From Symbiodinium microadriaticum (lineage: Eukaryota > Sar > Dinophyceae > Suessiales > Symbiodiniaceae), in the NCBI GenBank assembly GCA_001939145.1, contig LSRX01000814.1:7754-71753 (forward strand): a stretch of 64,000 nt of DNA, given 5' to 3'. The position numbers were made by a program, and so were the translations under genes. The notes beneath the pieces were generated by a model. The model saw nothing but the letters and a program-made list of their open reading frames with translations. It searched no databases and was not told where the DNA came from. Of this stretch, positions 12,401-20,733 are shown in pieces. The first letter of the stretch is position 1. Each line of letters starts with the position of its first letter.

Positions 12401-12991
12401 GCCTTAGGAACAACCGGTTAAAGCCTATCATCCATCTCTAAGAACCACGCGACTCTTGACGAGCAGACTTCTATGTCTCATACTGTACATTGATATGACT
12501 GTAAGTTCCATGGTTCGATGGTCTTTAAGGACGTTACCGGTAATAGTAGCCACCATGGCTTCACCCGATTTCCCGTGTCTTGGAGCCCCTGCCAGGATGG
12601 CACGGCCGAAGGCACCTTCGCCTTGCCAGGCAGGGCGGTGGTTAAGGGCTTAAGCACAGGTTTCAGGCTTTTGTTCGTGGCTTTGGGAACCCGGGTCTCC
12701 AGAGCCTCAAGGCTTTATAGGGTTTACAGCAGTTGCGGGAGGGCTTTTTATTGGGGTGTTCGGGTTTAAGGTATGTAGGGTTTTGGAGTCAAGGTTTGGG
12801 GTCCTTTTGGGTCTGTTGGGCAGGGTGTCAGGCTCCCTTGCTCCACAAGGCGATTCCATTCTCTCCGAGTTCTGCTCATGATCCTCTTGCTCCAGTTAGC
12901 CGAGACCTCGAATCGCCGAAGCTCAAAACGGCAACTCCGTGCCTATCCGGTCCAGCTCTTCGTAGCCCTTCTGCTTGAGCAGTGTCGGGAC
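6406..12991 (-). CDS. NEK-family Ser/Thr protein kinase, at least 17 small exons
   Basis: Read on the minus strand, 17 short exons follow the order of a kinase domain: the glycine loop (GEGAFG), the beta-3 Lys (CKLVD), helix C (ELRDAVKE), KHP/YIVRY, the hinge (LLMDFCEGGDL), WFTQATLALKYIHER, the catalytic loop HILHRDLKPGNFFLTKNG, DFG, ARTQIGTPYYLSPE, SDIWALGCILYELCALK, and the C-lobe to helix I. The LTKNG after the HRD loop and the GTPYYLSPE to SDIWALGC spacing are typical of NIMA-related kinases, which act at centrosomes, cilia and mitosis. Reading phase is kept across almost all junctions. Two pieces were not located: about 11 residues between DFG and ARTQIG, and about 7 residues between SPE and the WPSDIW exon. 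The true N-terminus lies upstream of 12991 and any C-terminal tail below 6406. Donors are GC in nine introns, GT in seven and GA in one. Confidence 0.8.
6565..6616 (-). CDS. NEK kinase exon 16: SLLRLCEEMLDRNPGRE
   Basis: Acceptor CCGAAG, donor GCTACC. Equivalent to the helix H region ahead of the usual RPS motif. Phase 2 to 0. Confidence 0.65.
6686..6721 (-). CDS. NEK kinase exon 15: PLVPGGYSECV
   Basis: Acceptor ACTGAG, donor GCTGCG. Phase 2 to 2 joins GQV before it and RSLLRLC after it, as in the NEK C-lobe. Confidence 0.6.
7068..7126 (-). CDS. NEK kinase exon 14: VPFEGKNIHHLVQRI
   Basis: Acceptor TGGCAG, donor GTGGGT. Directly continues CALK after an 87-nt intron. Phase 0 to 2. Confidence 0.75.
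7215..7274 (-). CDS. NEK kinase exon 13: SDIWALGCILYELCALK
   Basis: Acceptor CAAGAG, donor GTGGCT. Subdomain IX with the conserved Asp-x-Trp. Phase 0 to 0. The frame stays open upstream of the acceptor, so a slightly longer exon is possible. Confidence 0.8.
8049..8090 (-). CDS. NEK kinase exon 12: activation segment ARTQIGTPYYLSPE
   Basis: Acceptor ACCCAAG, donor GCAAGG (GC type). Contains the P+1 loop and the APE-equivalent SPE. Phase 0 to 0. Confidence 0.8.
8535..8556. repeat. (CTC)n microsatellite
   Basis: About seven triplets, inside a NEK intron. Confidence 0.9.
8924..8936 (-). CDS. NEK kinase exon 11: 13-nt DFG micro-exon
   Basis: Encodes MGDF plus the first base of Gly. Acceptor CTAAAG, donor GCCAAC. 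The phase 0 start matches the preceding exon and gives TPLMGDFG, the normal spacing. Very short, so the boundaries are tentative. Confidence 0.45.
9190..9253 (-). CDS. NEK kinase exon 10: catalytic loop HRDLKPGN
   Basis: Acceptor CTGGGAG, donor GTGAGT. Encodes HILHRDLKPGNFFLTKNG then TPL, with the catalytic Asp, Lys and Asn. Phase 2 to 0. Confidence 0.85.
9655..9727 (-). CDS. NEK kinase exon 9: helix E
   Basis: Acceptor AGTGTAG, donor GCTGGC (GC type). Encodes ERFLAEVLKWFTQATLALKY followed by IHE. Phase 1 to 2; AG joins G of the next exon to make Arg before HILHRDLK. Confidence 0.75.
10141..10204 (-). repeat. Degenerate CCCTAAA-like island
   Basis: Contains accctaaactctaaacccc and caaccctaag; it sits inside an intron of the NEK gene. 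Confidence 0.55.
10247..10291 (-). CDS. NEK kinase exon 8: GGDLTKRIDQARRTH
   Basis: Acceptor AGTAGAG, donor GTGAGC. GGDL plus a Lys/Arg-Ile helix is the usual NEK helix D. Phase 1 to 1. Confidence 0.65.
10762..10790 (-). CDS. NEK kinase exon 7: hinge FALLMDFCE
   Basis: A 29-nt exon with acceptor CGCCAG and donor GCCCGG. Encodes the hinge and completes a Trp codon upstream and a Gly codon downstream, giving CEGGDL. Confidence 0.65.
11087..11128 (-). CDS. NEK kinase exon 6: YIVRYRDSFTEAG
   Basis: Acceptor GATCAG, donor GTCCGC. Encodes the beta-4/beta-5 strand region. Phase 2 to 2 fits both neighbours (HP before, W after). Confidence 0.65.
11487..11515 (-). CDS. NEK kinase exon 5: LAMLKHP
   Basis: A 29-nt exon, GTCLAMLKHP, joining helix C to beta-4. 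Acceptor GAGCAG, donor GTGGGG. Phase 0 to 2, so the Pro codon is completed by the next exon. Confidence 0.6.
11769..11815 (-). CDS. NEK kinase exon 4: helix C
   Basis: Encodes PRNLGPQELRDAVKE, with the helix C Glu expected to pair with the beta-3 Lys. Acceptor CCCAAG has a poor pyrimidine tract; donor GCGAGA. Phase 1 to 0. Confidence 0.55.
11922..11941 (-). CDS. NEK kinase exon 3: beta-3 lysine
   Basis: A 20-nt exon encoding CKLVDV, with the Lys expected to bind ATP. Acceptor GTCCAG, donor GCCGAG, phase 2 to 1. Short and therefore tentative; the distance from this Lys to the KHP motif matches NEK kinases. Confidence 0.4.
12573..12621 (-). CDS. NEK kinase exon 2: glycine-rich loop
   Basis: Acceptor GGCAAG. 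Encodes GEGAFGRAILAGAPRH, a canonical GxGxxG loop, and completes the Gly codon opened by the previous exon. The end is chosen at a GA donor (GAAATC) because it keeps phase; a GT donor eight bases further would break it. Confidence 0.6.
12716..12832 (+). repeat. Degenerate TTTAGGG-like island
   Basis: Contains tatagggtttac, gttcgggtttaagg, tagggttttgg and ggtttggggtcc. It lies in a NEK intron. Confidence 0.5.
12943..12991 (-). CDS. NEK kinase exon 1 (of those seen): KGYEELDRIG
   Basis: Acceptor GCTCAG, donor GCACGG. Encodes VPTLLKQKGYEELDRI plus the first base of the glycine-loop Gly. Phase 0 to 1. It lacks an ATG, so at least one exon precedes it. Confidence 0.6.
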
Positions 12992-13062
12992 CTGAGCGGC
13001 CACGTGCGAGCTCTTCAGGATTCCAGAAGTTGAGCTTCATGTGTTCGTGCATATATAGTTGA

Positions 13063-13141
13063 TGTATGTATGTACGTATGTATGTATGCATGCATGTGCA
13101 TGTATGTATGTATGTATATATATATATACATATACATACAC
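13063..13141. repeat. (TGTA)n/(TA)n microsatellite
   Basis: Tetranucleotide repeat grading into TA dinucleotides. Confidence 0.9.
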
Positions 13142-13482
13142 GTAGGCGAGAAGCACACATAAATGTGCATATATGTAGAACGATAGTAGTACAGTAGTAA
13201 CGCAGATGCAGTGCAGAAGTGGCAGTTAAGGCCTGCTTTTCCTGCAAAGTCGTCAAATTTACCTTATCGTTTTCGACACTGTGACACAATGACTCTAGTG
13301 GTCGTAATGTTGGTAGGATGCAGCACGAACAAACTTCAGATCTATGTGGGGCATACACTGGATTGGCGTTTGCGGTATCGCGGCCCATCCAAATCAAACA
13401 TGAATCCTTCAGCATGCAGGTTATCGCGGCCCACAAGTCGAATTCATTCCTGCAGCTTTTTGGAGAGACATGCCTGTCGAGC

Positions 13483-13645
13483 ACATACATACACACACAC
13501 ATATATATATATATAACATTAGATATATATATATATGTGTCTACATATACACACAAATGAACATAGATACATACATACATACCTACCTACCTACCTACCT
13601 ACGTACGTATGTACGTACGTACGTACATACATACGTACACATGCT
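13483..13645. repeat. Compound (CA)n/(TA)n/(ACAT)n/(ACCT)n tract
   Basis: Successive simple tracts differing by single-base changes. Confidence 0.9.
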
Positions 13646-13660
13646 ATATACGCATACTTG

Positions 13661-13801
13661 AATGTCTGTCTGTTTGTCTCTGTCTGTTTGTCTGGACAGA
13701 TAGATAGTTAGACAGATAGATAAACAGATAGACAGATGGATACATAGAGAGAGCCAGAGGGAGATAGAGAAAGAGGGACAGAGAGAGAGAGAGATAGATA
13801 G

Positions 13802-13832
<31 letters not shown>

Positions 13833-13848
13833 GATCGACCAATAGATC

Positions 13849-13880
<32 letters not shown>

Positions 13881-13898
13881 CATAGATAGATAGATAGT
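13661..13898. repeat. (TCTG)n then (GATA)n microsatellite
   Basis: About 240 bp; ends directly at a telomere-like gtagggtttaggg. Confidence 0.9.
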
Positions 13899-14185
13899 AG
13901 GGTTTAGGGCTTAGAGCCCCGGGCTGGTATAATAGCAGCGAACTCTGAGGACAAGGTAATATGTTTGTCTGGGATCTGGGTATGGGCCAGTTGGCTCTTC
14001 AGTATCCCAGTTTCTTGCATCTCGGCTCGTGCTGATGGAGACCGGCCAGTCTTTTCGCGGCATGTCTTCAACGTCACAATTGAGCCAACCTTGCCGGAGG
14101 GGAAGCTAGCTTGTCCCACATCTAAGTTGGTTTCCTGGGCTCAAGAAACCTGAAAGGACAGACTGTGGATCCGAATAACTAGGCT

Positions 14186-14300
14186 AGCCCTGTTCAAACC
14201 TCAAACCCTGCACCTCAAACCGCTTTCAACTTTCGAAACCCATAAACCCTCAATCAACAAACCCCAAACCCCCAAAACTCCTCAGACCAAGCCTATGAAA
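14186..14300 (-). repeat. Degenerate CCCTAAA-like island
   Basis: About 115 bp with aaaccctgcacctcaaacc, cataaaccctc and aaaccccaaaccccc. Confidence 0.6.
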
Positions 14301-14494
14301 CAACCCCCCAGACCTGCACAAGACTCCATGATGCACGCAAAGAGCCCCAAACGGCTTTCACCGAGCTCTTGGCATCCATGCGCGACGCCATGCAGCCGGG
14401 AGCCTGACGTCAAGTGACTTCGAGGATCGTGCGACATAGGGTAACTCGGTTAGGTCTGGGAGGAAGGAGGCTGACTGTTCTCTTCCCGGTATGT

Positions 14495-14582
14495 TAGGGG
14501 GTCTAGGTTCTGTAGCTTGCGGCTCGGGGGCTTTAAGGATTTCAGGGCTTGGGGTTCGGGGTTTGAGGGTCGTTGGACGGCC
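14495..14582 (+). repeat. Degenerate TTTAGGG-like island
   Basis: Contains ttagggggtctagg, ggctttaagg and cttggggttcggggtttgag. Opposite orientation to the island 200 bp before it. Confidence 0.55.
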
Positions 14583-15814
14583 CTGCTCAGTACATGTGCG
14601 TTCTTGAAATATTAGAAGCTACGAAAAGCAAGCTACCGTAGGCCCTCGAAGGCCTACTGACCTTCTGCCAACACTCTTACAAAGACTCGGTAAATGCCAG
14701 GGTGCCGGATTGGGAGCGCACCGCGGCCAAACTTCGAGGGTCGGCCGGTGGCTCTTGGCTAAAGGCGCATCAGGTCCAGAGACAGAGAGCAGCTGCAGCA
14801 CGGGAAAGACTCAGTGATGAATCCTTGCGGCAGTTGCATGGAAGAGAGGCAAACAGCAGCAAGAAAGCAACAACGTACGACCAGAAGGCTGCAACAGTGA
14901 TCGACATGCGTTTCTACTTACCAGCACTTCTTTACCAATGACTGGAACGCCCTTCTTTAACATACTTGCCAAAGTTACAAATCCCCCCTTGACAGGCCAT
15001 GAAGCCCTGGCGGCCCGAACGAAAACACCACGCCATCTAGTTATTTGTCTTAAATTATGTCCTGAACAGCTTTGAAGCCCAAGTCATGTTTGGAGCTCGG
15101 TTGGAACTTTGGCCGAGGTTGGGCAGTCTCCGGGCAATCGCAAAGGCGGCTACGCCGGCGTCGAGAGCGGTGCGGCGAGAGCTGGCAAGGTGTAGGAACT
15201 TAGATACAGCTGTTCCCACCTTCGTTAACGGTTAAAGTTAAAACTCATATTTGAGCTTTGGAAAACAGAGTAATAGCATGTTCAACTATCCGAACTATCC
15301 CCGCGTTTCGTGCTGTGCCATCTCCAACTTCGCCGCTGCATCTCTCGACTAAAGGCACCGAAATCTTGCCCAAGAGAGAAGCCTCAACTGAAACCTTCCA
15401 TCGTGCGACGCGTCGTACAGGGATTGATGAAGACTGTCTGGGTTTTAACTTGTGGGGCAGTACCACACCAGGCGACCAGGGCTTAAAGCTTGGGCTTGTG
15501 CACTCCATAATTGATGTTTGTCAGGTTGGGGCTCTTCGGCCGTGGACTTCAATCACCTTGTTCCTCTGTCTCCACCACTTTCCAGAAGACTTGTACTGGC
15601 TCGGATTTCGGTGCCAAAGCCCTGCATTTTGTACAGCTCCACATAACAAGGTCCGGCTCCAAGCCTTAAAACCGCTTGCCGATGCTTCGGGGTTTGGGGA
15701 ATGTGGCATCTTCAAGCCAGAAATCTCACATTGGCAATACAACAAGGAACCCCTACACTCACACACGAATACAAACCTTCATTCATAGGATCCTCATTGC
15801 AAAGACCCCTCTAA

Positions 15815-15915
15815 AAAGGGATCGGGCTCTATCGAAACCGCCACACCTGAAAAGCCGCCATACAAAACCGTACAAAGCCCTGCAACACCACTCTGTAGAA
15901 GCATACAGCACCTTT
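15815..15915 (-). repeat. Degenerate short-period repeat, C-strand orientation
   Basis: gaaaagccgccatacaaaac, cgtacaaagccctgc and tgtagaagcatacagc. Related sequence continues at 16195-16270. Confidence 0.45.
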
Positions 15916-17894
15916 TTAAGCTTCAAAACACTTTCAAGCCCCCGATAGCATGCCAGCGCAGATTCCCAAACAATGGTAGAGCAGGAACACCGCGACCACC
16001 ACGGCGAGACCACCACAAGTTTTCGGGAAGGAGATTGAGAGAGACCACCAGTCGACCGCGGGAGAACTGCCTCCCGCAAGTGCAAGCGGGATTGAGGCGC
16101 ACGGCCAAAATGCTTCCCTCAAGAACTTGCGGATTCAGAAGCATGGCCCGCGGTGGGAGATGCGTTTCGGGAAACCTCCCGGCGGCGGTCGCGCCGTATG
16201 CCGTGTAAATGCACGTAAAGCCCTTCTAAAGCCGTTTAAGCCGCTAAAAACCTTCAGATCCCTGAAACCGCAACTCAGGGAGGCGGACCTTCCTGGCTTT
16301 GCTTAGACCGGGAGATCGGAACCCAAAAGCCAGCACTGCCATGCTCGACATCGAAACGGCTTAGGGTTCAGGGCTTACGGGGCTTATTGGGTTATTGGTT
16401 TTGGGGTTTGTAGGTGCCAAACTGTTCGAGCCGCAGCCCTGCGTCTGCGTCCGAGATCTCCATGGGCTTTTCCGCGCGGGCAACGCCACTGTAGGCCGGC
16501 AGCCAACGACAGCTCGTCCAAGGGGCTCACGACTTGGGGAGCTTCTCGGGATGTAGCGGTGCTTTAAGTTAACTTCTGCTTGATGGGCTCCAGAGGAGCT
16601 TGGACAGTCTGACAAGCTGGTCAAGATGGACCAATGCCACACCTCTTCGAGCAAATCAGCGTTAGCTTACATCGACAAAGGAGACACCTGCAGGCTTCAT
16701 CTTGATGCATCTGTAAACCCCCGGAGCTGCCGCGGATCGTCGGCCGCGCGAGCTGCGCCACTGGTTGCACTTGCAGGCCTACTTGCGCTAGCTTGTCGAC
16801 TGGCTGAATTAATTCACAATGGACTGTCGCCTAATTATGCCGCAGGTACACATCTGCATGCGGGATGGGAAACGGGATGTCCAGGGTTACTTGCCAACTG
16901 CTTGGGCAAGGTGCAGGCAACCGGCAACCAGGGTGCAGCTCGTGCAAGCTCGGGTCTTCTCAGCTTCCGTTTTAACCCGAAACCTCAACCCTTCGGTTTG
17001 GGCTCTTCACCAGCTTAACTGTATGGAGCCGTAAGATTACACAACATCCTGTCAGAGCATCACTGTCCCACTGGTAATGGCCGCAAGACAGACGGATTTG
17101 GGATGTAGGTCACGATTCTTGATTGCTCGAGACAAGCAGCTACAAGTTGCGGGCACGAACACCAAGTACTCAGATCTCAAGATCTTTGTTGGACTCTTCT
17201 GATCAGAAGCTGAGACGGGGCTTGCGCTCCTTCGGCACACGGAGCAGAAACTGCAGACCTAACCTCGACGAAGTGCGACGGGGTGAGGCCCGGGGTTTAT
17301 GCCAACTGTGATCGCGGACGGCGATATGGTCTCCAGGCTAAAACTTTAGTTCAGGGGACTCGTGCAAGAAGACCTGCACTTTCAGTCTCAGAACTGGTTC
17401 CAACTCGCTAGATACCTAGACCTTGTAAGGAGGTCTATCTAGCCCCTCCTTGCGACCCAGGCCGCCTCACAGGGGCAAACCTATGCTTTGTGACGCTTGT
17501 TTAAAGGCTTGTGAGATGTGAACCCAGGCAGCACCGATGCTAGGCACGCTTCGTCTCTCTGTCAGCCTAGGCGCAGTGAGCTTTTACAGCTCAGAAAAGG
17601 CAATAAAAAACAAAAGAACCGAAACCGCAAGATCTGGCTTGACTTTGGCTTGGGACCGATCCCATGCAACACATCTTCAATTTTACACCCTATCCACAAA
17701 CCTGAACGACCGCTAAATCCTCAGCTCGTAAGCCTGAGTGGTCGAAGTCACAATCATCGTGCAGTACGTCCTCAGCTTCAATCGAGAGTTTGTGAATCCA
17801 TGAATCGTGGCCGCGAACCTCGAAAAAGTGATAAACCTATGCTTTAGGAGAGACTGTCAACCCGTGTTGCGTTTCTGACAGGAGCCGCAATTTT

Positions 17895-20669
17895 TTATGC
17901 AATGCCTGACGGATTCCAGCAGAACTTCTGTCCACCAACGACGGCCAAATCTTCCATTCGGCAAAACTGATCTTCAGACAATTCGAAGTCAAAGAGACCC
18001 GCATTCTCCCGAATCCGCGAGGCGTTGCTACTGCGAGGAATCACAAGAAAGTCATGCTGCAAGGCCCAGCGCAGGACGACTTGAGCAGGAGTCCGGCAGG
18101 TTTCGCTGGCGATCTTGGCAATTTCGGGGTGGCCCAGAAGAAGCTTTGTGCCGTCCACTTCACCACCAGAGGATTTACCAACGTTGCTCGAAGGGCCACC
18201 ACCGAGGGGTGCATATGCCTCAACCACGATGTTCTTTGATCGACAAAACTGAATGGTCGTCGTCGGCACATAAAGAGGATGTACTTCAATCTGATTCACC
18301 ATCGGCATGACTTGTGCTCCATCCTCCTCCAACTGCTGCAAATGTTGGGCCGTAAAGTTGCTGACGCCAATCGCTCGAACGATGCCCTGCCTGTAGAGGT
18401 CCTCCAGCGCTTTCCAAGTCTCGATTCGAGCGCGGCGGTGCTCTGGAGATGAATGCGGCTTCTTGGGCAACGCAGGCCAATGGATGAGGTACAAGTCCAA
18501 GCAGTCTCGACCCAGCCGCTCAAGAGACTTGTGGCAGGCATCTCGTGCTCTTTGGTATCCCATTTCGTACGGCGAACACTTTGAGCACACAAAGACACCT
18601 GAGCTTCCAGGCCAATCTCGCAGGGCTTGACCCACAGCCGTCTCGTTCTTGTAGATGGATGCAGTATCGATTAATCGGTAGCCTGCTTCCAAGGCCGTGA
18701 TTACGGCCTTCTCACAAGAGAGGGACGAGTCCGCGGCCTGAAGCTGCCAAGTGCCAAAGCCGAGGCGTGGGATCTCCAAACCATTGTGAAGACGGGTCAA
18801 CGGAGCTAGGCAACATGATGCGGAATTGGTGGACAGCGACGACGGCACGGCGAGAGGAATGCTCTCACTACGCGCAAGAGCCTCGAACAGCTCCAGGCCA
18901 GGTTTCTCCTCACAGCCTGCAGGTGTGAACCACACCAAGGAGAAGCGCTCTCCCACAAAGGGCTGTGTCCAATGTCTTTGCGTCCACCCATTGAACTCGA
19001 GCGGCCTATACCTGATGTCATGCGTGTTGCCCTCTACAGCCAGCTCGCCACCGGAGTAGTCACCAAGACCCACGATCAGTGAGATACCCTGTCCTGCACC
19101 AGCGCCGGAGTCGAGGTGTGGCACGAACTGTGCTCGCTTGTTGATGGCGATGGTGCTGCTCCTGCGGTCTGGACGCAGAACCCGTTCCAGCTGGAATGCG
19201 CATCTCGCTAATTCTGGGAACAAGCGGTTTCCGTTCGGAGCATCCAGACCATCTGGCATTGAGCCAACACTGAAAGAACCACCGGCACCTCCGTGTTCTG
19301 CCAGAGTGGAGTCCTTGATGACCTTTTCCCTTCCCTTTGAACAGGGCGGCCACTTTCCACTTTTTTCAGCTTCACGCAGTAAGCGAAGGACTTCCGTGTA
19401 CGCAGCCGGCGCCTCATCTCTCGGAAGCATCAAAGGCTGCCCAGGTGGACCACGTAGCGCCAACTTAGCAGTGCTGGGAACCAACTCGTCCTGGAACCAT
19501 TTCTCAAAGGCGCCACTGAGAACGGTCTCTGCGATCCTGTCTTCGACCTTCCGGCGGAACTTTGCTGCTTCCTCGCACTTGAAGAACGGCTGAAGGAGGT
19601 GGTGAAAGTCTTTTCTGTATATACATTCTGTCTGAAATTCCGTGCCTGTCGGGAGCAGGGGAACCGGAAGAAGCTGATCCTCGCTGAAGGCGAAGTCCAA
19701 ATATCTGTCAGGCAACAGACCGTGCTGCAGGGCAACGGCCAAGCCAGACATTGCGCGGAGCTGGCCCCTCACCAAGCTGTCCGCAGACGCATGAAAGCCA
19801 GCTACGCCAGTTGCTGGATCCACGCTTGCGCGGCATCTGTAGACGAAGCGTCTGGCAATGGTATCGCCGGGCTTGAGCGGCAGCTCCGAGAAATTATGAA
19901 AAAGATGCTCACCTTGCATCTTGCGTAGGATCTCCTTCAAACGGAAGAAGTTGCCCAACAAATTCTCGCCGTCTGCGCTGTCGCCCCAACCAGCCTGATG
20001 GCTCTTTTTTGCATGCTGTTGTCTCGCTGCGATTGCCGGGAATGTGCTGTAGCCGCTTTCTGGACCGTCCTTCACCGACTCGACTTCTGGATCCTCAGAC
20101 TCCACATCGCTATTGACCAACAGCAGCCGCATCGGCAAGAGGCACGCAAAATATCTTCGAACGATGCCCCTCTCAGCATGCCAGTCTGGAGGCATTGGGC
20201 CAGAACGGCCAAATATGCGCATTTCCTCGGGCAGGGCTGCGTTGGCCCTGTTACACCACGCCTGCCGCTCCTCCTCCGGCACCACTTCCGTGGTTAAGCT
20301 CAGTACATCGCAGGCCTTTGGCAAGTCCTGATCACCACCGTGCCGATCTGATGCAAAAGCAGCTCCCGGGGGCCCGTCCGAGGCAGCGTAAGATGGGACC
20401 CCCTCCCCACGCGCAGCATCCAGGGCACGCCAAAGTCGTGCCCGCCAGTCGGCACAGGCCACCCCAAGGATGAGAGCGACTCGTTCCTGCTTTTTGGTGA
20501 TCTTCAAACCATCAGCGGCGGCTTGGATCGAGCAGTCGGAGTTCCGCAGGTGAGTGAAGAGCTTGTTCTTCGACTCGAAAGGATTGTGGCAATACAAGCA
20601 TTTGTACTTGCAGTCCGCACCATTGCCGGGAACGTCGAACATGACCCTGCCAGCTACGCTGTTCTTCAT
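17895..20669 (-). CDS. Multidomain fusion: zinc finger, TruA-like segment, 2OG-Fe(II) oxygenase, aldo-keto reductase
   Basis: Single open frame of about 924 residues, counted from the first ATG at 20669; the frame stays open to 20690 but only through GTG. Residue numbers below count from 20690. A C-x2-C-x12-H-x5-C finger lies at residues 31-53. A stretch containing ASADSLVRGQLRAMSGL resembles the C-terminal half of TruA-type pseudouridine synthases; the catalytic Asp region is not evident, so this part may be non-enzymatic. A 2-oxoglutarate/Fe(II) oxygenase core follows, with HLD, GLGDYSGGEL and a distal His then GERFSLV, the expected HxD...H...R pattern. The C-terminal part, about residues 638-931, is a full aldo-keto reductase with its Asp-Tyr-Lys-His tetrad (LIDTA, SIYKNE, VCSKCS, LIHWP), VNQIEVHP and VIPRSS. 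Substrates are unknown. Nearby genes are cut into tiny exons, so an intron-free stretch this long is odd. An upstream exon is possible. Confidence 0.85.
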   Translation of the reverse strand: MKNSVAGRVMFDVPGNGADCKYKCLYCHNPFESKNKLFTHLRNSDCSIQAAADGLKITKKQERVALILGVACADWRARLWRALDAARGEGVPSYAASDGPPGAAFASDRHGGDQDLPKACDVLSLTTEVVPEEERQAWCNRANAALPEEMRIFGRSGPMPPDWHAERGIVRRYFACLLPMRLLLVNSDVESEDPEVESVKDGPESGYSTFPAIAARQQHAKKSHQAGWGDSADGENLLGNFFRLKEILRKMQGEHLFHNFSELPLKPGDTIARRFVYRCRASVDPATGVAGFHASADSLVRGQLRAMSGLAVALQHGLLPDRYLDFAFSEDQLLPVPLLPTGTEFQTECIYRKDFHHLLQPFFKCEEAAKFRRKVEDRIAETVLSGAFEKWFQDELVPSTAKLALRGPPGQPLMLPRDEAPAAYTEVLRLLREAEKSGKWPPCSKGREKVIKDSTLAEHGGAGGSFSVGSMPDGLDAPNGNRLFPELARCAFQLERVLRPDRRSSTIAINKRAQFVPHLDSGAGAGQGISLIVGLGDYSGGELAVEGNTHDIRYRPLEFNGWTQRHWTQPFVGERFSLVWFTPAGCEEKPGLELFEALARSESIPLAVPSSLSTNSASCCLAPLTRLHNGLEIPRLGFGTWQLQAADSSLSCEKAVITALEAGYRLIDTASIYKNETAVGQALRDWPGSSGVFVCSKCSPYEMGYQRARDACHKSLERLGRDCLDLYLIHWPALPKKPHSSPEHRRARIETWKALEDLYRQGIVRAIGVSNFTAQHLQQLEEDGAQVMPMVNQIEVHPLYVPTTTIQFCRSKNIVVEAYAPLGGGPSSNVGKSSGGEVDGTKLLLGHPEIAKIASETCRTPAQVVLRWALQHDFLVIPRSSNASRIRENAGLFDFELSEDQFCRMEDLAVVGGQKFCWNPSGIA

Positions 20670-20723
20670 GCTCTGCTTAAAGCGAACCACGCCTCACTTG
20701 CAACATGGAGATGGACCAGGACA

Positions 20724-20733
20724 GGCACGTACC
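20724..20733 (-). other. Possible 5' splice donor upstream of the fusion enzyme
   Basis: On the minus strand CAGGAG is followed by GTACGTG, a strong donor match, about 55 nt upstream of the first ATG. An AAGCAG acceptor candidate lies just before that ATG. If both are used, the gene has at least one more 5' exon and the ATG at 20669 is not the true start. Confidence 0.35.

Larger units (their letters stand above)
12992..17894. other. Gene-poor block of microsatellites and telomere-like islands
   Basis: Long microsatellites (13063-13898), telomere-like islands in both orientations (13898-13930, 14186-14300, 14495-14582, 16358-16420) and C-strand short-period repeats (15815-15915, 16195-16270). 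The open frame at 15258-15788 has no recognisable domain. Confidence 0.4.

Noticed and set aside
12876..13580. 234-residue minus-strand frame
   Set aside because: Mostly translated microsatellite; only the NEK exon at 12943-12991, in a different frame, is supported.
13644..13883. Ser/Ile/Tyr/Leu repeat frame
   Set aside because: Translation of the (GATA)n tract.
15258..15788. 176-residue plus-strand frame
   Set aside because: Mixed composition with no motif, no start context and no conserved look; likely chance.
17897..20473. Plus-strand frames across the fusion enzyme
   Set aside because: Antisense shadows of a clearly coding minus-strand gene.
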